From contig CAVPUH010000012.1 of NCBI GenBank assembly GCA_963708795.1, positions 372,001-436,000 on the forward strand: a stretch of 64,000 nucleotides of DNA. Reading direction: 5' to 3'. Made by a program: the position numbers and the translations under genes. This stretch comes from DAIQRJ01 sp963708795 (GTDB lineage: Bacteria; Actinomycetota; Actinomycetes; Propionibacteriales; DAIQRJ01). Each line of letters opens with the position of its first letter. Within the stretch, counting starts at the first letter, position 1. Below the pieces are notes generated by a model. The model made no database searches. It was given only the letters and a program-made list of their open reading frames with translations, and was not told where the DNA came from. Shown in pieces: positions 25,372 to 35,123 of this stretch.

Positions 25372-26589
25372 ATGGCCAAGATCAAGGTGAGCAACCCGGT
25401 CGTCGAACTCGACGGCGACGAGATGACCAGGATCATCTGGCAGTTCATCAAGGAACGTCTGATCCATCCGTACCTCGACGTCGACCTCAAGTACTACGAC
25501 CTCGGCATCGAACACCGCGACGCGACCGACGACCAGGTGACCATCGACTCGGCCAACGCCATCAAGCAGTACGGCGTCGGGGTGAAGTGCGCGACCATCA
25601 CGCCGGACGAGGCCCGGGTCGAGGAGTTCGGCCTGAAGAAGATGTGGGTGTCCCCGAACGGGACCATCCGCAACATCCTCGGTGGCGTCGTCTTCCGCGA
25701 GCCGATCATCATCAGCAACATCCCGCGACTGGTGCCGGGCTGGACGAAGCCGATCGTCATCGGCCGCCACGCCCACGGCGACCAGTACAAGGCGACGAAC
25801 TTCAAGGTGCCCGGTGCCGGCAAGTTGACCATCACCTTCACGCCGGAGGACGGGTCCGAGCCGATCCAGCACGTCGTCGCGAACTACGGGGCCGACGGTG
25901 GCGTCGCGATGGGGATGTACAACTTCAACAAGTCGATCGAGGACTTCGCCCGCGCGTCGCTCTCCTACGGGCTGCAGCGCAACTACCCGGTGTACCTCTC
26001 GACCAAGAACACGATCCTCAAGGCCTACGACGGCGCGTTCAAGGACATCTTCCAGGACGTCTACGAGGCCGACTTCAAGGCCGACTTCGACGCGGCCGGG
26101 CTCACCTACGAGCACCGCCTGATCGACGACATGGTCGCCGCGGCGATGAAGTGGGAGGGCGGCTACGTCTGGGCGTGCAAGAACTACGACGGCGACGTGC
26201 AGTCCGACACCGTCGCCCAGGGCTTCGGCTCGCTCGGCCTGATGACCAGCGTGCTGATGACCCCGGACGGTCAGACCGTCGAGGCCGAGGCCGCGCACGG
26301 AACCGTCACCCGGCACTTCCGCCAGCACCAGCAGGGCAAGCCGACCTCGACGAACCCGATCGCGTCGATCTTCGCCTGGACGGGTGGACTCAAGCACCGC
26401 GGAAAGCTCGACGGCACCCCGGAGGTCACCGGCTTCGCGGAGACCCTCGAGCAGGTCTGCGTCGAGACCGTCGAGAGCGGCAAGATGACGAAGGACCTCG
26501 CGCTGCTCGTCGGCCCCGACCAGGACTTCCTCACCACCGAGGACTTCCTGGCCGCGCTGGACGACAACCTCGCCGCCAAGCTGGCCTGA
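25372..26589 (+). CDS. icd: NADP-dependent isocitrate dehydrogenase
   Basis: 405-residue homodimeric, eukaryote-like IDH converting isocitrate to 2-oxoglutarate. VVELDGDEMTRIIWQFIKE opens the protein. WVSPNGTIRNILGGVVFREPI binds isocitrate, YDGDVQSDTVAQGFGSLGLM contains the metal-binding Asp residues, and AHGTVTRHFRQHQQG is near the NADP site. AAGAGGAG lies upstream. ATG 25372 fits the family, and an in-frame GTG at 25366 is possible. TATCTT near 25307 may be the -10 element. Confidence 0.97.
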   Translation: MAKIKVSNPVVELDGDEMTRIIWQFIKERLIHPYLDVDLKYYDLGIEHRDATDDQVTIDSANAIKQYGVGVKCATITPDEARVEEFGLKKMWVSPNGTIRNILGGVVFREPIIISNIPRLVPGWTKPIVIGRHAHGDQYKATNFKVPGAGKLTITFTPEDGSEPIQHVVANYGADGGVAMGMYNFNKSIEDFARASLSYGLQRNYPVYLSTKNTILKAYDGAFKDIFQDVYEADFKADFDAAGLTYEHRLIDDMVAAAMKWEGGYVWACKNYDGDVQSDTVAQGFGSLGLMTSVLMTPDGQTVEAEAAHGTVTRHFRQHQQGKPTSTNPIASIFAWTGGLKHRGKLDGTPEVTGFAETLEQVCVETVESGKMTKDLALLVGPDQDFLTTEDFLAALDDNLAAKLA

Positions 26590-26593
26590 GCCC

Positions 26594-27595
26594 ATGGCCA
26601 CCGTGGTCGCGGGCCGCCGCGCTCCTGCACTGGCCGGGCGGATGCGCGCCGCCGCTTCGGCCTTTCTCGCCTCCCTCGACGAGCCTGGCCGAGCCGCGGC
26701 CCAGACCCGGCTGGACACCGACGACGCCCAGGAGTGGACGTATCTCCCGGGCCCGCGTCCGGGGCTCGCCTTCGTGCACATGTCGCCGGCGTCTGCGGAC
26801 CTGGCTCTCGCGCTGCTCGACACGGCGCTCTCGGAACGGGGACGGGCGACGGCGCGCGACGTCATGGAGCTCGAGAGCGTGCTGCGCGAACTCGAGCGTG
26901 CGAACGGCACCCCGGACTGGCAACGGCGGCATCCGCAGCACTTCTGGGTGCGCGTCCTCGGCGATCCCGCCGACGGGCAGGCGTGGTCCTGGCGGGTGAA
27001 CGGGCATCACCTCGCGGTGCACATCAGTGTGGTCGGGGACGACCTGTCCGGGACGCCGCAGTTCTTCGGGGCGAACCCGGCAGTCGTCCCGTCCGGCCCG
27101 GCGGCCGGGGTGCAGACCCTGCCCGCCGAGGAACGGCTCGGTCGCGGGCTGCTGACCGCCCTGGACGACGGCCAGCGCTCGATCGCGGTCGTCGATCCCG
27201 TCGCCCCGTACGACCTGGCCACGAGGCACGACCCGGTCGCCGACATCGGGCTCGTGCAACGGGGCATCCGGTACGGCGACCTGAGCGCGGACCAGCAGCC
27301 GCTGTTCGAGGAACTCGTCCACCTGTACCTGGACCGGATGACGCCCGAGGTCGCCGATCCCGCCTGGGCCGTCGTCGTCGAGGCCGGGCTGGATGACGCG
27401 ACGTTCGCCTGGGCCGGCGGCGGGCTCGCCGGCGACCCGCACTACTACTCGGTGACCGGTGGCACGTTTCTGCTCGAGTACGACTGCGTGCAGGACGGCG
27501 CGAATCACGTCCACACGGTCTGGCGCGACGTGCAGCGCGACTGGGGCACGGACCTGCTGGCCGCCCATCACGCCTCCGGGCACCGCGCGGGCTGA
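26594..27595 (+). CDS. DUF3500 domain protein
   Basis: 333 residues of the DUF3500 family. WSWRVNGHHLAVHISVVG, TPQFFGANPAVVPSGPAAG and AWAGGGLAGDPHYYSVTG are its recognisable patches, rich in His and Trp. No signal peptide or membrane segment is seen. It starts 5 nt after the icd stop and is probably co-transcribed. Biochemical function is unknown; the conserved His and aromatic residues suggest an enzyme. It converges on the formylglycine-generating enzyme gene. Confidence 0.78.
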   Translation: MATVVAGRRAPALAGRMRAAASAFLASLDEPGRAAAQTRLDTDDAQEWTYLPGPRPGLAFVHMSPASADLALALLDTALSERGRATARDVMELESVLRELERANGTPDWQRRHPQHFWVRVLGDPADGQAWSWRVNGHHLAVHISVVGDDLSGTPQFFGANPAVVPSGPAAGVQTLPAEERLGRGLLTALDDGQRSIAVVDPVAPYDLATRHDPVADIGLVQRGIRYGDLSADQQPLFEELVHLYLDRMTPEVADPAWAVVVEAGLDDATFAWAGGGLAGDPHYYSVTGGTFLLEYDCVQDGANHVHTVWRDVQRDWGTDLLAAHHASGHRAG

Positions 27596-27603
27596 ACCGG
27601 TGG

Positions 27604-28601
27604 TCAGACGTCGGCCGCGCAGCGGAAACCGAGGTTCGACGTCGACGAGTCGGGTGTGTTCGACGTGCGGGCCGCCACCCGGTACCGGTTGCAGTACGAC
27701 GCATGGCACAGGTGCGAGCCGCCGCGGTTGACCTTGGCCGTGCCGGCCGCCGGGCCCTGCGGATCGACCCGGGTCGCGTCCGCCGCCGGTTGGTGCCACG
27801 TCGTGCTCCACCAGTCCGAGCACCATTCCCAGACGTTCCCGGCGACCTCGTACAAGCCGTAGCCGTTCGCAGGGAAGGACTTCACGGGTGCCGTCCAGGC
27901 ATACCCGTCCTCCAGGGTGTTGCGCCGTGGGAACTCGCCCTGCCAGATGTTGGCCCGGTGCCGGCCCGCCCGGCGTCAGCTCGTCGCCCCACGGAAAGCG
28001 ACGTCCGGCCAGCCCACCCCTGGCCGCGTACTCCCACTCGGCCTCGGTCGGCAGACGCTTGCCCGCCCACGCGGCGTAGCTCGCGGCGTCGTTGTACGAC
28101 ACGTGCACGACCGGGTGCCGATCCCACCGGTCGGAGGCCGTCCCCGCTCCGAACGGCTCCCGCCAGGTCGCTCCGTTGACCCCGGACCACCACGGCGCCT
28201 GCTCGACACGCCCGTCGATCACGTCGGCTCCCGGCGGGACGAACCCGCCGAAGACGAAGGACCACCCGAACCGTTCGGCCTCGGTCACGTAGCCGGTGGC
28301 CCGGACGAACGCCGCGAACGCCCGGGTGGTCACGGCGGTCTCGTCGATCCGGAAGGCCGAAACGCTCACCTCGCGGACGGGTCCCTCCCCGTCGGCGACG
28401 ACGGAATCGGAGTCCGCACTGCCCATGGCGAACGTCCCCGCCGGAATCCGCACCATGCCCCGGCCGACGTCGCGGGCCGCCCTGGCCCCGGCCGGCGACG
28501 ATCAGACCGGGGTCGACCGGCGGGAGTTCGGTGACCGGTGGCCCGACGCCGGACAGCGCGATCGGAACGGGTGGATGGGACGGCGCGCAGCAGCTGTCCA
28601 C
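27604..28601 (-). CDS. Formylglycine-generating enzyme, two frameshifts as sequenced
   Basis: Copper-dependent oxidase that converts the Cys of CxPxR motifs, chiefly in sulfatases, to formylglycine. Three frames must be joined. VDSCCAPSHPPVP is the typical N terminus from GTG 28601. Then comes GMVRIPAGTFAMGS through RLPTEAEWEYAARGG and FPWGDE. The last part is GYGLYEVAGNVWEW through GGSHLCHASYCNRY, which holds both active-site cysteines, to LGFRC. Removing one base at about 28490 and one at about 27964 gives a continuous protein of about 331 residues. GTG shares a base with the galK stop (TAGTG). The two cysteines separate it from EgtB-like relatives. No sulfatase gene is in the window. Confidence 0.88.
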
Positions 28602-29820
28602 TAGCCGAGCTTCCGGGTGCCGTCCGTCGGACCCGCCGTGAACGCCGTGGGAGCGCCGAAACCGGCGTCGGCGAAGGCCTTCTCGACGGCCGCGGCGACC
28701 GCGTCCACGGCGCCGGTCTCGACCACGCTGATGACGCACCCGCCGAAGCCACCACCGGTCATCCGGGACCCGATGACGCCGTCCTGACCGAGCGCCGTGC
28801 TCACGACGAGGTCGACCTCGGGCACGGTGATCTCGAAGTCGTCACGCATGCGAGACGTGCGACGCGACCATCGCGTCGCCGATCGCCCGGAACTCACCGG
28901 CTCGCAGCAGGGCGACCGTCTCCAGTACCCGGGCGTCCTCGGTGACGACGTGCCGGGCACGCTTCACGATCACCTCGGCGTCCGCACCGCCGGTCTCCCG
29001 CAACGTCTCGAGGGCGGCGTCCAGATCGCCGAGCTCGACGTCGCGCAGGGCCGGCACCCCGAGCAGCCGCGCCGCCGCCTCACAGGACGCCCGCCGCTCG
29101 CCGTACTCACCCGTCACGAGCTGGTGCTCGGCCCGGGTGTCGATCACGAGCAGCGCCAGTCCGGCCGCGGCGAGGTCGAACGGGACCTCCTCCACGTCGA
29201 GGCTCCGCATGTCGCAGAGCAGCACGTGCCCGTCGTTGCCGTTGATCGAGATCAGCTGGTCCATGCCGCCGGTCGGGGCGCCGACGAAGTCGTTCTCCGC
29301 GCGCCGTGCCGCCGCCACCAGCTCGGCGTTGGACATCGCCAGGTCGAACAGGTCGTTCAGCGCTCCCGCGACGCAGCACTCCAGGGCGGCCGAACTCGAG
29401 AGCCCGGCGCCGCCGGGGACGTTCCCGTCGACCAGGATGTCGACGCCCTCGAGGCCGCCGCCGACCCGGTCCGGCTGATCGGGCTGGTCGGGAGAGCGCC
29501 CACACCACGCCGGCCACGTACCGCGCCCATCCGTCCACCGCGCCCGGAGCCAACCCGGCGAGTTCGGTCTCGGCGGTGTCCGGCTCCTGCGCCGACGCCA
29601 TCCGGATCGTGCCCGTGCCGTTCCTCGCCACGAGCGCGAGGCAGCCGGCGGGAATCGCCAACGGCAGCACGAACCCGTCGTTGTAGTCGGTGTGCTCACC
29701 GATGAGGTTCACCCGGCCGGGACCGAGCCAGACGGCTTCGGGTTCCCGCCCGTACCGCTCGCGGAATCCGGTGGTCGCCGCGTGGGAGTCGGGGAGCTGC
29801 AGGGCTGGCGTCGACGGCAT
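28601..29820 (-). CDS. galK: Galactokinase, two frameshifts as sequenced
   Basis: GHMP kinase making galactose 1-phosphate, about 405 residues when repaired. The N-terminal signature GPGRVNLIGEHTDYNDGFVL binds galactose. The ATP loop is GNVPGGAGLSSSAALE. GGMDQLISING lies in the active site. The C-terminal part is GSRMTGGGFGGCVISVV. These sit in three frames, joined by removing one base at about 29490 and one at about 28850; the total length fits two extra bases exactly. ATG 29820 follows a CAGACT element by 6 nt. It is followed directly by the formylglycine-generating enzyme gene. Confidence 0.93.
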
Positions 29821-29826
29821 GCGAGC

Positions 29827-29832
29827 AGTCTG
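29827..29832 (-). promoter_or_regulatory. -10-like CAGACT before galK
   Basis: CAGACT on the minus strand ends 6 nt before the galK ATG, in keeping with a leaderless message. Confidence 0.35.
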
Positions 29833-29933
29833 CCGTCACCGCGGCCCCTGCGACCCACCGGCTCGCGTCCGGTGACGGACCCGGCGCGCCCGTAGGCTGG
29901 CCACCTTGCCACTGCCGATCGGAGCGTCACCGC

Positions 29934-31305
29934 GTGAGAGAGATCGCGCTCAACGTCGCCGTGGTGTTCGCGCTCATCGTCTGCGGCGGCGTGTTCGCCG
30001 CGGCCGAGATGTCGCTGGTGTCCCTGCGCGACAGTCAGGTCCAGGGGCTCGCCGCCCGCAGTCGTCGTGGCGCGACGGTGGCGCGGCTCGTGGCCGACCC
30101 GAACCGCTTCCTCTCCGCGGGACAGATCGGGGTGACGTTCTCCGGCTTCCTGTCCGCGTCGTTCGGTGCGACCACGCTGGCCGAGGAGGTCACGCCGCTG
30201 CTCGTGCAGGCCGGCTTCTCGGAATCCGTGGCGCACATCCTGGCCGTCATCGTCATCACCGTGCTGGTCTCGTACTTCTCCATCGTCTTGTCCGAGCTGA
30301 CCGCCAAACGATTGGCGCTGGCGAACCCGGAGAAGTTCGCCCTGGCCCTCGGGCCGTTCGTCGACTACCTGGCCCAGCTCGCCCGGCCGGCCATCTGGCT
30401 GCTCGGCCGCTCCACGAACGCCGCGGTTCGACTGCTCGGTGGCGACCCGCACGTGAAGCGGGACGAGATCACCGACGCCGAACTCCGCGACCTGGTCAGC
30501 TCGACGTCGACGTTGAGCATCGAGGAACGCCGCATCGTCGGCGACGTGTTCGACGCCGGCTCGCGGGCGATCGTCGAGGTGATGGTCCCGCGGCCCGACG
30601 TCGACTTCCTGGACGCGTCGATGCTGGTCAGCGAGGCCAGCGCGATGGTGGTCCGAGCCCGTCACCATTCGCGGTACCCCGTGATCCGCGGGTCGGCCGA
30701 CGACGTGATCGGGTTCGTCCACGTCCGTGACCTGTTCGATCCGGCCAACCCGGCGCGGCCCTATCTGCGGACCGGCGACGTGGCCCGGGTCGATCCCGAT
30801 GCTGCCGACGACGGCACTGATCCTCCCGGCGCTCAATCAGATGCGCGCCCAGGGCGCCCACATGGCGGTGGTGGTCGACGAGTACGGCGGCACCGACGGG
30901 ATCGTGACGGTGGAGGATCTCGTCGAGGAGCTGGTCGGGGAGATCCGGGACGAGTTCGACCCGATCTCGGTACGTCCCGTCCTCGGCCCCGGCGGCGTCG
31001 TCGAGGTCGACGGCACGCTCAACCTGTCCGACCTCGAGGACGTGACCTCGCTCGAACTGCCCGACGGTCCGTACGAGACCGTGGCCGGGTTCGTCATCGC
31101 GCAGCTCGGCCGGCTGCCGGCGGTCGGTGACGAGGTCGAGTCGGCCGGGTACCGGCTACGGGTGACGGAGACCGAACGGCGACGGATCGCCCGGGTCCAG
31201 GTGACCGCCCCGACCCCGGTCGACGCTGGGCCGCCGCCGGCTGCCGACCCGGGCGTCACGTCGGTGGAACCGGGCGTCGAGCGGTCCGCGGCGTCGGGAG
31301 GCTGA
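29934..31305 (+). CDS. CBS-pair, CorC/HlyC-type membrane protein, frameshifted as sequenced
   Basis: Hemolysin-like (UPF0053) protein, about 456 residues. An N-terminal DUF21 membrane domain (about 1-190) has GGVFAAAEMSLVSLRDSQ and GQIGVTFSGFLSASFGA. Two CBS domains follow, with VMVPRPDVDFLD and SRYPVIRGSADDVIGFVHVRD in the first and MAVVVDEYGGTDGIVTVEDL in the second. The C terminus is a CorC transporter-associated domain. The frame is lost in the CCC run at 30795-30797; dropping one C joins VARVDP to MLPTTALILPALNQ. Members are linked to magnesium or cobalt efflux. TAGGCT lies at 29893. Confidence 0.9.
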
Positions 31306-31328
31306 CGTGGCGGCGGGTCGACGGCTGG

Positions 31329-31334
31329 CAGAAT
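31329..31334 (+). promoter_or_regulatory. -10-like CAGAAT before trpS
   Basis: CAGAAT is followed by 7 nt and the ATG at 31342. This spacing supports that ATG over the one at 31333, which overlaps the hexamer. Confidence 0.45.
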
Positions 31335-31341
31335 GCGCGGC

Positions 31342-32370
31342 ATGGTGTCACCTCCCCGGGTCCTGTCCGGTATCCAGCCGACCGCCGACTCTTTCCATCT
31401 CGGCAACTACCTCGGTGCCGTCCAGTACTGGGTGAGCCTGCAGGAGACCCACGACGCGTTCTACTGCGTCGTCGATCTGCACGCCATCACCGTGGAGCAC
31501 GACCCGGCCAGGCTGCGCGAGCGCACCATCGCCTCGGTGGCCCAGCTGATCGCGGCCGGCCTCGACCCGGACAAGTGCACGCTCTTCGTCCAGAGCCATG
31601 TTCCCGAGCATGCCGAACTCGCGTGGGTGCTCGGGTGCTTCACCGGGTACGGCGAGGCAGCCCGGATGACCCAGTTCAAGGACAAGTCGAGCCGGACCGG
31701 CACCGAGGGCGTGACGGTCGGCCTGTTCACCTATCCCGTCCTGATGGCCGCGGACATCCTGCTCTACCAGGCGGACCAGGTTCCGGTCGGGGAGGACCAG
31801 CGTCAGCACCTGGAGCTCACGCGCGATCTCGCGGGCCGCTTCAACCACCGCTTCGGCTCGACCTTCACCGTGCCCGAGCCGCACATCGTCAAGGACACCG
31901 CCAAGATCTACGACCTGGCCGAGCCGGGCTCGAAGATGAGCAAGTCCGCGTCCTCGCCCGCGGGCATCGTCGAACTCCTGGACGACCCGAAGGTGGCGGC
32001 GAAGCGGATCCGGTCCGCCGTCACCGACTCCGGCCGGGAGGTCGCCTTCGACCCGGCGGCCAAGCCCGGGGTGTCGAACCTCCTGACGATCCATGCGGCG
32101 CTGACGGGTGTGAACGTCGAGACGTCGGAGAAGCAGTTCGCCGGCGGCGGCTACGGCGACCTCAAGAAGGCCGTGGGCGCGGTGGTGGCCGACTTCACCG
32201 CCGGCTTCCGCGCCCGCTACGACGAGGTCCTCGCCGACCGGGGAGCGCTCGACGACATCCTCGCCCGGGGGGCCGAGCGCGCCCGTGACGTGGCCTCGAC
32301 GACGCTGGCGCAGGTGTATGACCGGGTCGGGTTCGTGCCCGCCGCGCGCGGGCGGGCCGGCGACCGCTGA
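31342..32370 (+). CDS. trpS: Tryptophan-tRNA ligase
   Basis: 342-residue class I aminoacyl-tRNA synthetase. RVLSGIQPTADSFHLGNYLGA contains the HIGH-equivalent HLGN. TYPVLMAADILLYQADQVPVG binds tryptophan and GSKMSKSASSP is the KMSKS loop. The length is normal. ATG 31342 is preferred because of a -10-like CAGAAT 7 nt upstream. A membrane protein gene follows after 2 nt. Confidence 0.97.
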   Translation: MVSPPRVLSGIQPTADSFHLGNYLGAVQYWVSLQETHDAFYCVVDLHAITVEHDPARLRERTIASVAQLIAAGLDPDKCTLFVQSHVPEHAELAWVLGCFTGYGEAARMTQFKDKSSRTGTEGVTVGLFTYPVLMAADILLYQADQVPVGEDQRQHLELTRDLAGRFNHRFGSTFTVPEPHIVKDTAKIYDLAEPGSKMSKSASSPAGIVELLDDPKVAAKRIRSAVTDSGREVAFDPAAKPGVSNLLTIHAALTGVNVETSEKQFAGGGYGDLKKAVGAVVADFTAGFRARYDEVLADRGALDDILARGAERARDVASTTLAQVYDRVGFVPAARGRAGDR

Positions 32371-32372
32371 GC

Positions 32373-33410
32373 ATGGGCGTCGGCGACGTGGTCGAGCGCG
32401 GCAAGTCGTCGTTCGCCCGACTCCGCCGGCGCCGGCGCTGGATCGACGTCCTGGTGCGGTCGTACGCGCACTTCCTCGCAGTCAGCGCTTCCCAGGTGAG
32501 CGGTGCGATCACCTACTTCGCGTTCCTCTCGCTGTTCCCGTTGATCGCGATCGCCTTCTCGGTGGTCGGTTTCATCGTCACGGCCGTCCCGAGCGCACCC
32601 GATCTCGTCAACAAGGCGATCAACGAGGTGCTCCCTGGCCTGGTGGGGGGCGCCAACGGCATCAATGCCGAGTCGATCGCCTCGGCGCGCACCGGCGTCG
32701 GCATCATCGGGTTCCTGACCCTGCTGTACTCCTCGCTCGGTATCGCCTCGAGCATGCGGACCGCGCTCGACCAGGTGTTCGTCGTGCCCAAGAAGGTTCG
32801 GGCGAGCTTCGTGGCGGGCAAGGTGTCGGACCTGCTCGTCATGCTCGTGTCCGGTCTCATCCTGGTGGTCTCGGTCGCCGCGAGCACCGCCGTCACCACC
32901 GGAGCGGTGAAGGGCTGGCTGGCCAGGCTTATCGGCGGGGCTGACTCGGGCTGGTTGACGCCCGTGCTGGCCATCGTCGGCATCCTGATCGGGCTGGCAG
33001 CGACCACGTTGATGCTCTACCTGATCTACCGGGTGTTGCCGAGCCACCATATCCGGCGGCGCGATCTCACGATCGGCGCGTTCGTAGCGGCCATCGGGAT
33101 CGAGGTGATCAAGGTGCTGGCCACGCTGATCATCTCGAACATCACCGGCAACACCCTCTACGGCACGTTCGGCGTCATCGTGGCGCTGCTCATCTGGCTG
33201 AACTACTTCGCGCGGTTGATGCTCCTCGGGGCCGCAGTCGCGGTGACGTCCTCAGGTCTCACGGAGGCTGAGCTGATCCGCTCCGAGGCGTTCGCCACCC
33301 GGGCCGCGATCCTCGCCGATCAGCCCAGCGGGTACCGGTTGGCCGACCGGCTGCGTTCGGGCGCCCTGCTGTCGACAGTGCTGCTCCGCCGGACGCGTAG
33401 TGGGCGGTGA
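32373..33410 (+). CDS. YihY/BrkB family inner-membrane protein
   Basis: 345 residues with six hydrophobic segments. Conserved patches are FLAVSASQVSGAITYFAFLS, GIASSMRTALDQVF and LLIWLNYFARLMLLGAAVAV. The family was once annotated as RNase BN, but that activity belongs to another protein; the true role is unknown. It begins 2 nt after trpS, so it is co-transcribed. The basic C-terminal tail is cytoplasmic. Confidence 0.9.
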   Translation: MGVGDVVERGKSSFARLRRRRRWIDVLVRSYAHFLAVSASQVSGAITYFAFLSLFPLIAIAFSVVGFIVTAVPSAPDLVNKAINEVLPGLVGGANGINAESIASARTGVGIIGFLTLLYSSLGIASSMRTALDQVFVVPKKVRASFVAGKVSDLLVMLVSGLILVVSVAASTAVTTGAVKGWLARLIGGADSGWLTPVLAIVGILIGLAATTLMLYLIYRVLPSHHIRRRDLTIGAFVAAIGIEVIKVLATLIISNITGNTLYGTFGVIVALLIWLNYFARLMLLGAAVAVTSSGLTEAELIRSEAFATRAAILADQPSGYRLADRLRSGALLSTVLLRRTRSGR

Positions 33411-33414
33411 CGTC

Positions 33415-35049
33415 GTGAGCCCTCCTGCAGATCGGCCCGGTCGGCCCCGTCGGCCGCGCAACCCCGAGCGTGTCACCGAATCGGGCCTGCCATTCCCGCC
33501 CGTTCGCGGTCCGGAATCCCTGGCGGGCTTCGATCCTGACGTTCAACTGGGCGAACCTGGACGGTTCCCGTTCACCCGTGGCGTCTACCCCGGCATGTAC
33601 AGCGACCGCGCGTGGACCATGCGCCAGTACGCCGGGTTCGGAACGGCCGCGGAGTCGAACGCCCGCTACCACGAGCTGATCGCGGCCGGGACGACCGGCC
33701 TCTCCGTCGCCTTCGACCTCCCGACGCAGATGGGCTACGACTCCGACGATCCCATCGCCGCCGGTGAGGTGGGGAAGGTCGGAGTGGCGATCGACTCGAT
33801 CGACGACATGAGAATCCTGTTGCAGGGCTTGCCGTTGGACCTCGTATCGACCTCGATGACGATCAACGCGCCGGCCGCGGTGTTGTTGGTGCTCTACCAG
33901 TTGGTCGCACAGGAGCAGGGCGTCGAAGGTGACCGGTTGACGGGCACGATCCAGAACGACGTGCTCAAGGAGTACATCGCCCGCGGCACGTACATCTTCC
34001 CGCCGATCCCGTCGCTGCGGCTGACCACCGACACTTTCGCGTACTGCAAGGCCGAACTGCCGAGATGGAACTCGATCTCGATCTCCGGCTACCACATGGC
34101 GGAGGCCGGTGCGACGCCTGCGCAGGAGATCGCCTTCACCCTGTCGAACGGGCTCGCCTACGTGCAGGCCGCGGTGGCCGCCGGCCTGTCCGTCGACGAG
34201 TTCGCGCCGCGCTTGTCGTTCTTCTTCGTGTCCCGGACGACCCTTCTCGAGGAGGTGGCGAAGTTCCGCGCGGCCAGGCGGTTGTGGGCCCGGCTGATGC
34301 GCGACCGGGTCGGCGCGAAGGACCCGCGGAGCCAGATGCTGCGGTTCCACACCCAGACCGCCGGAGTGCAGCTCACGGCGCAGCAACCCGAGGTGAACCT
34401 CGTTCGCGTCACCGTGCAGGCGATGGCCGCGGTGCTGGGGGGCACGCAGTCGTTGCACACCAACGCCTACGACGAGGCCATGGCCCTGCCGACGGCGACC
34501 TCGGCCAGGCTTGCGGTGCGGACGCAGCAGGTGCTCGCCCACGAGACCGACCTCACCGCCGCGGTCGATCCGTTCGCCGGGTCGTACGTCGTCGAGGCGA
34601 TGACGGACGAACTCGAAGCCGCCGCCCTGCGGCTCATCGACGAGGTGGACGCCCGCGGGGGCGCGGTCGCGGCGATCGGCGAGAACTTCCAGAAGGGCGA
34701 GATCGAGCGCAACGCCTACCGGATCGCTCGGGGCATCGACGACGGCGAGCGGGTCGTCGTCGGGGTGAACGCCTACAGCTCGACCGACGAGGACGCACCG
34801 GCCTACCGGGTCCCCACCGCGGATGCCGGGCTGGAGGCTGCCCAGCGCGAGCGGCTCGCCGTTCTCCGCAAGGCACGCGACCAGGGCGCCGTCGACACTG
34901 CGCTGGCCGACGTCGCCATCGCGGCTGCGGGCACCGCGAACGTCATCTACCCGATCCGGACCGCGCTGGCCGCCCGAGCGACGGTGGGTGAGGTCTGCAC
35001 CGCCCTGCGCGATGTCTGGGGCCGGTACGAGCCGTCGGAACACTTCTGA
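33415..35049 (+). CDS. Methylmalonyl-CoA mutase, large (catalytic) subunit
   Basis: 544-residue TIM-barrel subunit that rearranges (R)-methylmalonyl-CoA to succinyl-CoA with adenosylcobalamin; it has no B12 domain. Conserved parts are WTMRQYAGFGTAAESNARYH, GLSVAFDLPTQMGYDSD, TGTIQNDVLKEYIARGTYIF, SISISGYHMAEAGATPAQE and TQSLHTNAYDEA. The Tyr of GMY and the Arg of IPSLRL correspond to the pair that favours methylmalonyl-CoA; isobutyryl-CoA mutase has Phe and Gln there. The usual YPTMY reads YPGMY, which is uncommon. The cobalamin subunit is at 7828-8298. GTG 33415 has GGCGG about 7 nt upstream; GTG 33400 is possible. Confidence 0.92.
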   Translation: MSPPADRPGRPRRPRNPERVTESGLPFPPVRGPESLAGFDPDVQLGEPGRFPFTRGVYPGMYSDRAWTMRQYAGFGTAAESNARYHELIAAGTTGLSVAFDLPTQMGYDSDDPIAAGEVGKVGVAIDSIDDMRILLQGLPLDLVSTSMTINAPAAVLLVLYQLVAQEQGVEGDRLTGTIQNDVLKEYIARGTYIFPPIPSLRLTTDTFAYCKAELPRWNSISISGYHMAEAGATPAQEIAFTLSNGLAYVQAAVAAGLSVDEFAPRLSFFFVSRTTLLEEVAKFRAARRLWARLMRDRVGAKDPRSQMLRFHTQTAGVQLTAQQPEVNLVRVTVQAMAAVLGGTQSLHTNAYDEAMALPTATSARLAVRTQQVLAHETDLTAAVDPFAGSYVVEAMTDELEAAALRLIDEVDARGGAVAAIGENFQKGEIERNAYRIARGIDDGERVVVGVNAYSSTDEDAPAYRVPTADAGLEAAQRERLAVLRKARDQGAVDTALADVAIAAAGTANVIYPIRTALAARATVGEVCTALRDVWGRYEPSEHF

Positions 35050-35123
35050 GCCGGGACGTTCGCCGGGTGGGACTCGACGCAGGCGCGGCGCCGGATGCGA
35101 GCTGAGGAAGGGATGATCGGCTG

